A stretch of DNA of 64,000 nt from Desulfosarcina ovata subsp. ovata (GCF_009689005.1 NZ_AP021879.1:2728001-2792000); one strand, 5' to 3'; positions 35,058 to 44,685 are shown, counted from the stretch's first letter. Notes: generated by a model not told the origin, from the letters alone. Numbers and translations are program-made.

Positions 35058-37328
35058 TCACTTGTTCAACTCCTGTTTTACGGCCAGTCCAATTTTTTCT
35101 ATAGTAAAAGGTTTTTTAACAAAATTTCCAGCACCTAAATTCTGGGTCTTTTTTACCGCCTCGGTTTCCGCATATCCACTTACAATCACAGCCTTCTGAT
35201 TTGGATGGATCTCAATGATCCTTTTGTAAGTTTCACGACCATCGATTCCGGGATCCATAATCATATCCAACAACAGTAAGTCGACGGAGTGATTTTTCAT
35301 ATATTCCACCGCGTCCTCACCGCTACTTACGCTTACGGTGTGATATCCGATTTTATTGAGCATGTCACTTGATATCTCCCGTTGGCTTTCCACATCGTCA
35401 ATAATGAGAATGGTTTCGCCGTTTCCAAAATAGTCGTCGATGGATAGCGAGAGATTTTTTCCGGTAATCGCTTCTCTCGTAATGGGAAAATAGAGTTCAA
35501 ATACAGTGCCGTCATTGGGGCCGCTTTTCACATCAATGTACCCGTCATGATCCAGAAGCACATTCCAGACAATGGCCAGGCCAAGACCGGTCCCGCTTCG
35601 CCCCATAATTTTTTTAGTGTAAAAAGGCTCGAAAATCCGTTCAAGGTCCTTGTGTGAAATTCCCTTTCCGTCATCTGAAACAGATATAACGGCGTATTCG
35701 CCGATGTTGACATCATCATATTTTTTTAACGGACGATCAATATATCGATTGGTTGTCGACAGATTTACGACTCCCTGGATATCAATTGCCTCCATGGCGT
35801 TTAAAATCAAATTCATGAGCACTTTTTTAATGTGAATATGAGAGCCGGCGATATCCAATAATTCAGGGTCCAGTTCGGTTTTGATGGAAACGTTCGGGTA
35901 TGACGTTTTAAGTTGCCTGAACTCCGGTGATTTCAAAAAGTCATCGATGAGATGATTCAGATCGATCGGTTCTTTAGCGATGGCCACTCCCCTTGCAACG
36001 GTCAGCAAATCCTGAACAATGGCTACGGCCCGATTGCCTGCCTCTTGAATCATGAGAACGGATTTTCTGATTTGGCTGTCTGTGGGAAGATCAAACAGGA
36101 GCAGATCCGGAATGCCGACAATTCCTGAAAGAACATTATTGAGATCGTGCGCTACGCCTCCTGCCAAAAGCCCCAGGGATTCCATTTTCTGAGCCCTTTG
36201 AAGTCGGGCGGTCAACCGTTGGCTTTCTAACTCCTGCTCTGAAATTTCATCAATTTTCTTCTCAAGTTCTTGTTGATAGTCGATTAGTTTTCTGCTGTTG
36301 GATTCGAGACTGTTCAGCATATTGTTAAAGGAAAAACCCAATTGAACAATCTCATCACTATACCCTGCCATATTTTGAAATCGCATACCGATACTTCCGG
36401 CTTCTACCTTCTGCATCAAGGAAGCCATTGATCGGATGGGAGAAATGATGTTTTTATCCAAAAACCAAATAATGACCATAAGGGTCGTGATGCCGAACAC
36501 CGCCGCAATGAGCAAAATGCCCTGCAGTTCTTTTTTTATGGCGGTTGTTTCTTCAAATTTGGCACTCAACAATGCCTTCGAACTAGTTTTAATGATGGCG
36601 AAATGGTCGTTTAATTGGACGCTTAAATTTTCGACCGCCTCGTTGATGGTTATAATTTCGCCTTCCAATCCATGATCTTCATCGAGTATCTCCTTGAAAC
36701 TCTGCAAGTACCCTTTCATACGAACATCGGATGCTTCGGTTGCAAGAAACTTTCTCTCAAATGAATTGATTACCAGTTTAAGCGCCTGATACCTGGACAC
36801 CCCTCGACTGGATCGGTAGGCAATTAGAAAATGGGTAAGGTTGAATAATGGTTTTAAAAGTTCAGCGTCGTTACTGTTCAGAATGATGGAAACCATTGAA
36901 CGATAGTTCATTTCCATCCGTGTAATCAGTAGACTTTGTTTCGTCTTGAGTTGGATCAGGCGGTTGAAATTGTTTTCGTATTGATCAATGCCGACCTTAA
37001 TCCGTTTCAAGGTATGGTTGGTATTAGCATCCAGAACACGTTCGCTTAACGTGTCCAAGATGTTCCTGATTTGTTCGATTATTGATCCAAACTGCATTTC
37101 TGCATCAGGATTTTTTTGTGAGAAGATGACCCTCTCCCAGAAGCGCACCTCGTGAAAAAGGGTGTTCAGTTCGCTGAAACGCCTTTCAAGGGAAATAGTG
37201 TCTCTGGCAAGGGTGACACTCTGTGTTTGCTGATGTAAAAAATAGATCAGGATGCCATAACCAATGGCAAATGAAACAGCCAACAACAACGTTACAGCGT
37301 AAAATTTACTGTTGATGGATCGAAGCAA
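35058..37328 (-). CDS. Hybrid sensor histidine kinase with receiver domain
   Basis: A 756-residue membrane kinase. TTG start (37328) with AGGAG 8 bases upstream, 11 bases after the binding-protein gene. Two hydrophobic helices (~10-32 and ~274-292) frame a periplasmic helical sensor region of ~240 residues; a HAMP domain follows ('ISPIRSMASLMQKVEAG'), then a coiled coil, the H box 'GGVAHDLNNVLSGI' (phospho-His ~394), N and G boxes ('NLILNAMEAI', 'SDDGKGI', 'GRSGTGLGLAIV'), and a C-terminal receiver with the phospho-acceptor Asp in 'LLLLDMIMDPGIDG' (~686) and Lys in 'FVKKPF'. The fused receiver has no output domain, so the partner regulator must lie elsewhere. Confidence 0.88.
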   Translation of the reverse strand: MLRSINSKFYAVTLLLAVSFAIGYGILIYFLHQQTQSVTLARDTISLERRFSELNTLFHEVRFWERVIFSQKNPDAEMQFGSIIEQIRNILDTLSERVLDANTNHTLKRIKVGIDQYENNFNRLIQLKTKQSLLITRMEMNYRSMVSIILNSNDAELLKPLFNLTHFLIAYRSSRGVSRYQALKLVINSFERKFLATEASDVRMKGYLQSFKEILDEDHGLEGEIITINEAVENLSVQLNDHFAIIKTSSKALLSAKFEETTAIKKELQGILLIAAVFGITTLMVIIWFLDKNIISPIRSMASLMQKVEAGSIGMRFQNMAGYSDEIVQLGFSFNNMLNSLESNSRKLIDYQQELEKKIDEISEQELESQRLTARLQRAQKMESLGLLAGGVAHDLNNVLSGIVGIPDLLLFDLPTDSQIRKSVLMIQEAGNRAVAIVQDLLTVARGVAIAKEPIDLNHLIDDFLKSPEFRQLKTSYPNVSIKTELDPELLDIAGSHIHIKKVLMNLILNAMEAIDIQGVVNLSTTNRYIDRPLKKYDDVNIGEYAVISVSDDGKGISHKDLERIFEPFYTKKIMGRSGTGLGLAIVWNVLLDHDGYIDVKSGPNDGTVFELYFPITREAITGKNLSLSIDDYFGNGETILIIDDVESQREISSDMLNKIGYHTVSVSSGEDAVEYMKNHSVDLLLLDMIMDPGIDGRETYKRIIEIHPNQKAVIVSGYAETEAVKKTQNLGAGNFVKKPFTIEKIGLAVKQELNK

Positions 37329-37339
37329 AGGGGTGGCTC

Positions 37340-39094
37340 CTAATTTTTGACCAATGAAATACCCACCAAAATTAAGGGTTTGATTTTTTCCCTCCGGAAA
37401 TAGCGAGCAGCCGTCTCAATGGCCAAGGTTCCCATGGTCTGGGGTTTTTGGGCGATGGTGGCCGTCAGTTTGCCCTGCCGAATTGATCGTAGTGCTTCAG
37501 GAATTGCGTCAAACCCGATCATGGCTTTCGGCAGTTTTATTCCCAATTCCTCATAAGCATCGATTACACCAAGGATCATGTTGTCATTGTGGGCAAAGAC
37601 CCCATCAACTTTCTGATCTTTTTTTAAAATCTGAAGTGTTATGGCTTTTGCCGTTTGTCGGTCGAAATGGGCGTTTTCGCGGTGGACAATTTTGATTTCA
37701 GCGCATTGCTTGAGAGCTTCATTAAATCCTGCTCCCCGCTCATGGGCTGCCGAAGTTCCTGGGATTCCTTCCATCTCTATAACCCTGCCTTTGCCCCCTA
37801 ACTTTTGTGCCAGAAAATGAGCTGCTTTTTTACCGCCCTGGGAATTGTCGGACTCGATATGGCATAGTACGGTTCCGCCGGCAGCTTTTCGATCCACGGT
37901 AATTACCGGTGTATCTTCATTATTCGCATATTCAATACCAGGAGTGATGCACGATGTGTTTGTGGGATTAACGATAAGGAGATCAACTTTTTGATTAAGG
38001 GTTTCTGCCATATCAGTTAGTTGCTGGGCATCCTGATTTTCAGCGTCCAAAACGATCAGCTCCATCCCGAAGAGATCCGCAGATTCTTTTGCCCCTTGTA
38101 TCATGATGGAGAAAAAAGGATTCCGGAGCGTTGAGATCGAAAACGCCACTTTTTTGCCAAAATGCTCGTAGGTGACCAAATCCAGCGGGGTGGAACGATT
38201 GTCGGGAATGCTTAACCCATTGAGCCGTTGCCACGCCATATGGACACCATACTCACCCATTAGCTCAGGGTGCTGTTCAATGGTGGCATGGATACGGCCA
38301 TTTCTGATTTCCGTACGCACCGAATCGATATTGTCGTATCCGGCAACGACTATTTTTTTAAGTGATCCCATAAGGTCAATGGCCTGAATGGCGCCCAGAG
38401 CCATGGAATCATTTGCACAGAATATGGCATCGATATTGGGATGTTTGGCGAGTAAGTCGGCGGTGAGGGACAGGGATTCGTCAGTGTGCCAGTTGGCACT
38501 TTCCGACGCGACAATTTCAATTGAACTTCCTGCGGTAACAGCCTCAATGAATCCTTTTTTGCGCAAATCGGCGTTTTCCACCCCCCTGATCCCCTCTATG
38601 ACGATAGCCCGCCCCATGCCATCGAGTTTTGCTTTTACATATTCCCCAATCATATATGCGCCGGCAAAGTTGTCCGAACCAACAAAGGGAATGGAGATAC
38701 CTTGCTGGTCCAGGGTCGGTTTATGCAGGGGATTATCTATATTGATGACAATGATTCCCCTGTCTATTGCCTTTTTACATATGGAAACCAGCTTTTTTGA
38801 ATCAGCAGGTGCAATAACAATGGCACCGTAGCCTCTGGAGATGAGATTATTCACGATCCCGATCTGCCGCTCGATATCTGTCTCCCGATCAACACCAAAC
38901 ACTTCAAGCTGAATGGCATTTTCCTGGGCAAAGATTCTTGCCCCTTTTTCCATTTTCGAAAAAAAAGGGTTGGACAGCGCTTTCATGACAAGGGCAACTG
39001 TTTTTTCATTTCCGGCGCTCGAATATCCTGGAAGGGAAAAAAACAGAGACATAACCACAATAAACACCAGGGAAGGCATATTCCAACAGCTCAT
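37340..39094 (-). CDS. Tandem-duplicated periplasmic sugar-binding protein
   Basis: A 584-residue exported protein made of two complete ribose/galactose-type (Peripla_BP_4) domains in tandem, residues ~30-310 and ~312-584. Both begin alike: 'VALVMKALSNPFFSKMEKGA' and 'VAFSISTLRNPFFSIMIQGA', and both carry the lobe-2 motifs 'IFCANDSMALGAIQAI' and 'VFAHNDNMILGVIDAY'. ATG 39094 has GAGAGGA upstream; a signal peptide ends near YSSAGN. Such binding proteins normally occur singly and with ABC permease genes; here no permease or ATPase exists and the only partner is the sensor kinase 11 bases downstream. It likely senses one or two carbohydrate-like ligands for the kinase. Confidence 0.85.
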   Translation of the reverse strand: MSCWNMPSLVFIVVMSLFFSLPGYSSAGNEKTVALVMKALSNPFFSKMEKGARIFAQENAIQLEVFGVDRETDIERQIGIVNNLISRGYGAIVIAPADSKKLVSICKKAIDRGIIVINIDNPLHKPTLDQQGISIPFVGSDNFAGAYMIGEYVKAKLDGMGRAIVIEGIRGVENADLRKKGFIEAVTAGSSIEIVASESANWHTDESLSLTADLLAKHPNIDAIFCANDSMALGAIQAIDLMGSLKKIVVAGYDNIDSVRTEIRNGRIHATIEQHPELMGEYGVHMAWQRLNGLSIPDNRSTPLDLVTYEHFGKKVAFSISTLRNPFFSIMIQGAKESADLFGMELIVLDAENQDAQQLTDMAETLNQKVDLLIVNPTNTSCITPGIEYANNEDTPVITVDRKAAGGTVLCHIESDNSQGGKKAAHFLAQKLGGKGRVIEMEGIPGTSAAHERGAGFNEALKQCAEIKIVHRENAHFDRQTAKAITLQILKKDQKVDGVFAHNDNMILGVIDAYEELGIKLPKAMIGFDAIPEALRSIRQGKLTATIAQKPQTMGTLAIETAARYFRREKIKPLILVGISLVKN

Positions 39095-39334
39095 ATTCTT
39101 TTTCCTCTCAATTTTAATCAACAATACAGCATTCACTGGTTATCTGGCAACTGGTTACAAAAAAGTCCTTGACCAACGGCCCGGCATCGATAGAATTTTT
39201 TATTGCAGGGTCGAGCTTTGTTCTGCAATTTCTCGCTGGCTGAATGGGCTCTGGCATACCGATTCATAACTTGCTACGGTATTAGCAATTATCTTCCTTT
39301 ACCAGCTCTCTCATTCGAATACCGAGGTTCATCC

Positions 39335-41305
39335 ATGCAAAATCATAAAAAATGGTATGACGCCCATCTTGCGGGATTCAGGCAAGACGCCCAAATAAAG
39401 AGTTTCAAGCAATACGAAGCGCTTTATCGGCGCTCCTTGGATACCCCCGAGATATTCTGGGCGGAGCAGGCCCACAACTACCTGGACTGGGATAAAAAAT
39501 GGGATTTTGTGTTTCGCCAAGACGTCGATGAAGCCAGATTCCAGTGGTTCGGTGGTGGAAAACTGAATGCGTCCTTCAACTGCCTGGACCGGCACCTTCT
39601 GCATGGTAGCAAGGGTGACAAGATCGCTTATTTCTGGGAAGGCGAAAACCCCGCTGAAACAAAAACGGTCACGTATGGCGAACTGTACAATGACGTGAAT
39701 CGGTTGGCGTTGTGGCTGAAGGCGGAGGGCGCCCAAAAAGGGGATTGCGTTGTCATTTACATGCCCATGGTGGTGGAACAGGCGGTCGCCATGCTGGCCT
39801 GTGCAAGGATCGGCGCCATCCACTGTGTCGTTTTTACCGGATTTTCTGCAAAACCGCTGACCAATTGCATCCAGGATTGTCAGGCAAAAATCATTATCAC
39901 GGCCGATCAAGGGTATCGCAACGGTAAGGTCGTTCCAATCAAAAAGCATGTGGACGACGCATTGCTGTCGTGTCCGGACGTTCGGTCAGTTCTGGTATTG
40001 CAGCGTGGGCGAAAGGAAACCCCGCTTATCCGCGGACGGGATACCTGGTGGCATCAGGGGATGGAAAGATTTTCAGCAAACCAGTCGGTGGATCCTGAGC
40101 CCATGGATGCCGAGGATCCTCTGTTTGTTTTCTACTACAGCGGCTTTTCCGATTATCCCAAAGGTCTGGTTCATACCCACGGCGGATATCTGCTCTATAG
40201 CGCCATGACCACGCGATTGGTTTTCGATTTGAAAGATGACGATATCTTCTGGTGCACGACCGATATCGGACGGATCGCCGGGCACAGTTACACCGTTTAT
40301 GGTTCCCTGTTAAACGGTGCAACAGGCGTATTATACGAAGGGGGGCCCGCTTACCCGGACTATGACCGGTATTGGCAGATGGTGGAAAAATACCGCGTTA
40401 CCAAATTTTACACGACACCGACACTGGTGCGTCTTCTGGCCCGTCAAGGCGATGATTTTGTACATGCCCACGATCTTTCATCGTTAAAGCTTCTCGGCAG
40501 CGGTTGTGAAGCCATCGGTTACGAGGCCTGGAAATGGTATTACGACGTGGTGGGAGGCGGCAAATGCCCTATCGTTGATACTTACTGGCAGACTGAAACC
40601 GGCGGTCATGTGCTGACACCGCTTCCGGGTGTGGCGCCGTTGAAACCCGGCTCCTGTGGCCTGCCTTTTTTCGGCATCGATCCGGTGATTTTGGATGATA
40701 CGGGTGAACAGACAAAATTTCCCGACCAGGAGGGGGTGCTTTGTATCCGTAAACCCTGGCCAGGGATGGCCAGGACGGTTTACGGCGACCACGAACGCTA
40801 TGTTTATCCCTATTTCAGCCGTGCCCTCGACATGTATTTTACCGGTGATGCGGCCAGGCAGGATGAAGACGGCTATTACTGGATCATGGGGCGGGTCGAT
40901 GATGTGATCAATATTACCGGGTTCGGACTGAATGCCGAGGAATTGGAAGCCGTTCTGTACGGGCATCCCAAAATTTCGGAAGCCGCAGTGGTGAAATTTC
41001 CGCACCCCGTGAAAGGAATCGGTATCTATGCCTTTGTTACGCTTCACCGCCGCTTGGATAAATCCGATGCCTTGAGAGGAGAGCTGATCAGAAAAGTACG
41101 AACGGATATTGGTCCGATCGCTGAAATCGATGTGATTCAATGGGCCGATGCCCTGCCGAAAACCCGCAGCGGAAAACTTTTGAGAACGGTCCTGGATAAG
41201 ATAGCGGCAAACCGGGTCGATGATCTGGGAGATACATCCGTTATCGCCGATCCGGTCGTGATCAAAGGTCTGATCGAAGAACGTAAAAAAATTCAGGGTA
41301 TATAA
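39335..41305 (+). CDS. Acetyl-CoA synthetase-like enzyme with altered P-loop
   Basis: A 656-residue adenylate-forming enzyme, close in length and layout to acetyl-CoA synthetase (Acs). Start ATG 39335 after GAGG. Acs-like blocks: 'IYMPMVVEQAVAMLACARIGA', 'CTTDIGRIAGHSYTVYG', 'DTYWQTETGGH', 'FTGDAARQDEDGYYWIMGRVDDV' and the acetylatable lysine in 'PKTRSGKLLR' (~612). The nucleotide loop, normally YTSGSTGKPKG, reads YYSGFSDYPKG (~267-277), losing Ser/Thr positions, and the CoA-site Arg region reads 'TGFGLNAEELE' instead of SGHRLGTAEIE. Activity or acyl preference may differ from Acs. First of four genes with a GNAT, an HDAC and a second synthetase. Confidence 0.85.
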   Translation: MQNHKKWYDAHLAGFRQDAQIKSFKQYEALYRRSLDTPEIFWAEQAHNYLDWDKKWDFVFRQDVDEARFQWFGGGKLNASFNCLDRHLLHGSKGDKIAYFWEGENPAETKTVTYGELYNDVNRLALWLKAEGAQKGDCVVIYMPMVVEQAVAMLACARIGAIHCVVFTGFSAKPLTNCIQDCQAKIIITADQGYRNGKVVPIKKHVDDALLSCPDVRSVLVLQRGRKETPLIRGRDTWWHQGMERFSANQSVDPEPMDAEDPLFVFYYSGFSDYPKGLVHTHGGYLLYSAMTTRLVFDLKDDDIFWCTTDIGRIAGHSYTVYGSLLNGATGVLYEGGPAYPDYDRYWQMVEKYRVTKFYTTPTLVRLLARQGDDFVHAHDLSSLKLLGSGCEAIGYEAWKWYYDVVGGGKCPIVDTYWQTETGGHVLTPLPGVAPLKPGSCGLPFFGIDPVILDDTGEQTKFPDQEGVLCIRKPWPGMARTVYGDHERYVYPYFSRALDMYFTGDAARQDEDGYYWIMGRVDDVINITGFGLNAEELEAVLYGHPKISEAAVVKFPHPVKGIGIYAFVTLHRRLDKSDALRGELIRKVRTDIGPIAEIDVIQWADALPKTRSGKLLRTVLDKIAANRVDDLGDTSVIADPVVIKGLIEERKKIQGI

Positions 41306-41353
41306 AACGCCATACCTTCCTTTGACCAAACCCAACCCGTCGGAGTGGGCGCA

Positions 41354-41830
41354 ATGAACGCAGGCAACCCTATTAAAACGCCGTGTGAGGTGAAAATTTA
41401 CCGGCCCGAGCATTATGAAGGCCTGGTAAAAATGTACGACGCGTTCAGACCCAAAGGAGAGTTCCAGGGTATGCCCCCGCGGAACAGAGCCACCCGAATC
41501 CAATGGATCGACAACCTGGTCGCAGGTGGTGAAAACGCCCTCGCATGGTTGGAAGACCGTGTCATCGGCCATGTGGCGATAATCCCTGATTTCTCCAAAC
41601 TGGACGCCGAATACCTGATATTTGTCAGCCAGGACAACCGTGGCATGGGAGTGGGCAAAAAACTCACCAGCAAAATCCTTCAAAGAGCCGGGCAATTGGC
41701 CTTAACGAAGATCTGGCTAACGGTGGATGCCTATAATTTCAGGGGGATAAAGCTATACAAAAGATTTGGGTTTCAATTTTCACAAGAACACTGCTCGGCC
41801 TCCGAGCGAACCATGATCCTTTCATTGTGA
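41354..41830 (+). CDS. GNAT-family N-acetyltransferase
   Basis: A 158-residue GCN5-related acetyltransferase. I start at ATG 41354 because GGAG lies upstream; GTG 41345 is an alternative. The acetyl-CoA loop is 'VSQDNRGMGVGKKLTSKIL' (Q/RxxGxG/A form), preceded by 'VIGHVAIIP' and followed by 'WLTVDAYNFRGIKLYKRFGF', the conserved last strands and Tyr-Phe pair. It lies between an acetyl-CoA synthetase-like gene and an HDAC gene, the arrangement of Bacillus AcuA, which acetylates the catalytic lysine of AcsA. A similar role here is inferred from context, not from the sequence alone. Confidence 0.8.
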   Translation: MNAGNPIKTPCEVKIYRPEHYEGLVKMYDAFRPKGEFQGMPPRNRATRIQWIDNLVAGGENALAWLEDRVIGHVAIIPDFSKLDAEYLIFVSQDNRGMGVGKKLTSKILQRAGQLALTKIWLTVDAYNFRGIKLYKRFGFQFSQEHCSASERTMILSL

Positions 41831-41872
41831 TGATACCGGATTCAAATTACGATTTTTTTTATCGAAGGCGCA

Positions 41873-42919
41873 ATGACCATGGCCATTAAAACAGGAATCG
41901 TTCGGGACGATCGGTTTCTGGCGCATAATACGGGACAGATTCATCCTGAGCACCCCACGCGCCTCAAATCCGTCTATAAGATGTTGGATGCGGAGTTTGC
42001 CCATGGCCTGATTCGGATTGAACCCCAACTCGCGCCGTTGGAATACCTGGAGTATGTCCACACGCCGATGTACATCGAAAAAGTGTTGAAAACAGCCAAT
42101 CACCAGTTTACCAGCCTGGCGCCCGATACACCGGCTTCGGAAAATACCTGGCATGCCGCCAGTCTTGCCGTAGGCGGTTGTATTTCCGGTCTGGACGCAC
42201 TGGTGAATAAAACATGCAAGGTTTGTTTTTCACTGGTTCGCCCTCCCGGACACCATGCACTGGCGGATCGCGCCGCCGGTTTTTGCGTTTTTAACAATCT
42301 TGGTATCACTGCGCGATATGCGGCCCAGCGGCATCATATTAATCGGATTCTAATTATCGATTGGGATATTCACCACGGCAACGGCCTGCAGGAGATGTTT
42401 TACGATTCAAGCGCGGTGCTTTACTTTTCAACCCATGACACCCGGCTTTATCCTTACAGCGGTGACTGGGCCGAAACCGGCACAGGCAACGGCCAGGGCT
42501 ACACCGTCAATGTGCCGATTCCCCGAAACCTGACCGATGCGGATTTTTTTCACCTATACCGGATTCTGTTAGCGGACATGATCGCCCATTACCGCCCGGA
42601 ACTAATTTTCGTGGCGGCCGGTTTTGACGCCCATCGTCTCGATCCCATCGGAAGATCCGCATTGACGGAATACGCATTTTCAGGGCTGATGCACCTGATC
42701 CTCGACTTGAAAAAGGCATCGGGGGATCCGCCCGTTCTGATGGCCCTGGAGGGCGGGTATCATCCCAAAGCCCTGACGGAGTGCGTTCGCGCCGTTTTAA
42801 CGGTGTTGACCACCAAACAGAACCAGTCCGTTCATATCCCTGAAACGAGTCAGCGAGTCGACACCATCGTAAAAAAGACCCGGACGATTCACGCCCCCTA
42901 TCGAATCTGGACCCATTGA
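41873..42919 (+). CDS. Histone-deacetylase-family protein (AcuC-like)
   Basis: A 348-residue zinc (or iron) amidohydrolase of the arginase-deacetylase fold. Family features: 'VHTPMYIEKV', 'SLVRPPGHHALADRAAGFCVFNN' (His pair, ~123-135), 'RILIIDWDIHHGNG' (~159-172; Asp and His metal ligands), 'FVAAGFDAHRLDP' (third ligand Asp) and 'ALEGGYHPKAL' with the catalytic Tyr. It should remove acyl groups from lysine or from small amines such as acetylpolyamines. Its neighbours suggest deacylation of the two adjacent synthetases, as AcuC does for AcsA. Polyamine deacetylation is the main alternative, since polyamine genes occur elsewhere in the window. Confidence 0.85.
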   Translation: MTMAIKTGIVRDDRFLAHNTGQIHPEHPTRLKSVYKMLDAEFAHGLIRIEPQLAPLEYLEYVHTPMYIEKVLKTANHQFTSLAPDTPASENTWHAASLAVGGCISGLDALVNKTCKVCFSLVRPPGHHALADRAAGFCVFNNLGITARYAAQRHHINRILIIDWDIHHGNGLQEMFYDSSAVLYFSTHDTRLYPYSGDWAETGTGNGQGYTVNVPIPRNLTDADFFHLYRILLADMIAHYRPELIFVAAGFDAHRLDPIGRSALTEYAFSGLMHLILDLKKASGDPPVLMALEGGYHPKALTECVRAVLTVLTTKQNQSVHIPETSQRVDTIVKKTRTIHAPYRIWTH

Positions 42920-42953
42920 TGGACAGGGAGTCGTCAAAAGGGAGTCACCATTC

Positions 42954-44678
42954 ATGATCAAAGCAAAAATAGCGCCCCAGAATCCGGAAGCCAACCTTGG
43001 CTCCTACGATGAAATCTGCAGCCGTTTCTCCTGGGGCGATGTCGAGAAACAATTCACCTGGTATCACACGCATCAGCTCAATATTGCTCACGAAGCCATC
43101 GACCGATGGGCAGACAATCCGAATACGGCAAACCATAACGCGCTGATCTTTGAAAAAAGCGGTGAGATAAAGACCTACACGTACCGGGATCTTAAAATAA
43201 TTTCCAATAAATGGGCCAATCTGCTCAAACAATACGGTTTTAAAATCGGTGACCGACTCTTTATTTTTTTAGATCCCTGCCCGGAAATCTATTTTGCCAT
43301 GCTGGCCGCCGCCAAACTGGGGGTGCTTTTTTGTCCGCTTTTTGCTTCTCTGGGATACGATGAGCTCGAAGAACGCATCGAAAACGGAAAACCCCGGGGC
43401 ATTTTGACCAACCCGGATATGGATGAATGGCTGCCCCATGACGACATGCAAGCGGTCCAGCATGTGCTGTTGACCCATGGCCCGGCCCCCGGGCTTTCAG
43501 CCAAGGAAACGGTGGTGGAGGGGCTTGCCGATTCCATGACGGATCAATTTTCCACACGATGGGTGGACGCCCAAACCCCCCTTTACCTGCTCTATACCTC
43601 CGGTTCAACCGGTCCGCCCAAGGGGGTCGTCCACGCGCATCGGGACATGATCGGACAACTGATTAGCGCAAGATATGTTCTGAACCTGACACCCAACAGT
43701 GTCCTCTGGGCCGATTGCGATCCGGCCTGGGTAACCGGCACTGTTTACGGTGCCTTTGCCCCATGGCTCTGCGGTGCCACATCAGTGATCCAGGCCGACC
43801 CGTTTTTAACCTCCACCTGGTACCGAACCCTGGAACGGCACAACATCACCGTCTGGTATAAAACGCCCAGAGCGATGAGGCGGCTGATGGAAGCCGGTGA
43901 AGACCTGGTGGGCCGATACGATTTTTCATCCCTGAAACACATTGCCGTGGTGGGGGAAGCACTGGCACCCGAAATCATCTACTGGTTCAAAAAAAATTTT
44001 AAGATCACCCCGCATGATACATGGTGGATGACAGAGACCGGGATGATCTGTATCGCCAATTTCCCATCCATGGAAATCAAACCCGGTTCGATGGGAAAAC
44101 CCTTGCCCGGCATCGAAGCCGCCATCATCGATGAAAAAGGTCGGCGACTTCCGGACCTGACCATGGGAGAACTGGCCTTGAAACCCGGATGGCCTGCCAT
44201 GATGACCGGCATCTGGGAAGATGAGAGACGCTATAAGGATTATTTCAGGCTTCCGGAATGGTTTCTCACCGGCGATATGGCCATCCGTGAACCGGATGGC
44301 TACTACTACCACCAGGGACGCACCGACGATTTGATTAAAATTGGCGTCAAACTTATCGGGCCCTATGAAATCGAGCGCGCCCTGTGTCAACATCCGGCGG
44401 TTCGCGAGGCGGCCGTCATATCCAAACCGGCACACCCCGGTGAACCTCGAATCAAGGCCTTTATTTCCATCAATAAAAACGTTACTCCTTCCGCCCGCCT
44501 CAATCAGGAGATCAAAGCCTTTGTCAAGGCAAAGCTATCGTCGGAAGTTGTTTTAAAAGAGATCGTTTTTATGGAAGAAATTCCGAAAACAAGATCCGGC
44601 AAAATTCTCCGACGCGCGCTTCGCGCCCAGGATATGGGCCTGCCCATTGGAGATCACATGAAAATAAAGGATTTCTGA
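42954..44678 (+). CDS. acsA: AcsA-like acyl-CoA synthetase
   Basis: A 574-residue adenylate-forming enzyme of the same length as the Bacillus AcsA type. The nucleotide loop is intact, 'LYTSGSTGPPKGVVHAH' (~213-229); 'DTWWMTETGMI', 'FLTGDMAIREPDGYYYHQGRTDDLIK' and 'EEIPKTRSGKILRRAL' (Lys ~548, the known acetylation target in AcsA) follow. It activates acetate or a short fatty acid to acyl-AMP then acyl-CoA. GGAG lies 9 bases before the ATG. It closes the cluster of synthetase, GNAT and HDAC genes. The symbol is tentative. Confidence 0.85.
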   Translation: MIKAKIAPQNPEANLGSYDEICSRFSWGDVEKQFTWYHTHQLNIAHEAIDRWADNPNTANHNALIFEKSGEIKTYTYRDLKIISNKWANLLKQYGFKIGDRLFIFLDPCPEIYFAMLAAAKLGVLFCPLFASLGYDELEERIENGKPRGILTNPDMDEWLPHDDMQAVQHVLLTHGPAPGLSAKETVVEGLADSMTDQFSTRWVDAQTPLYLLYTSGSTGPPKGVVHAHRDMIGQLISARYVLNLTPNSVLWADCDPAWVTGTVYGAFAPWLCGATSVIQADPFLTSTWYRTLERHNITVWYKTPRAMRRLMEAGEDLVGRYDFSSLKHIAVVGEALAPEIIYWFKKNFKITPHDTWWMTETGMICIANFPSMEIKPGSMGKPLPGIEAAIIDEKGRRLPDLTMGELALKPGWPAMMTGIWEDERRYKDYFRLPEWFLTGDMAIREPDGYYYHQGRTDDLIKIGVKLIGPYEIERALCQHPAVREAAVISKPAHPGEPRIKAFISINKNVTPSARLNQEIKAFVKAKLSSEVVLKEIVFMEEIPKTRSGKILRRALRAQDMGLPIGDHMKIKDF

Positions 44679-44685
44679 AAAGCGA

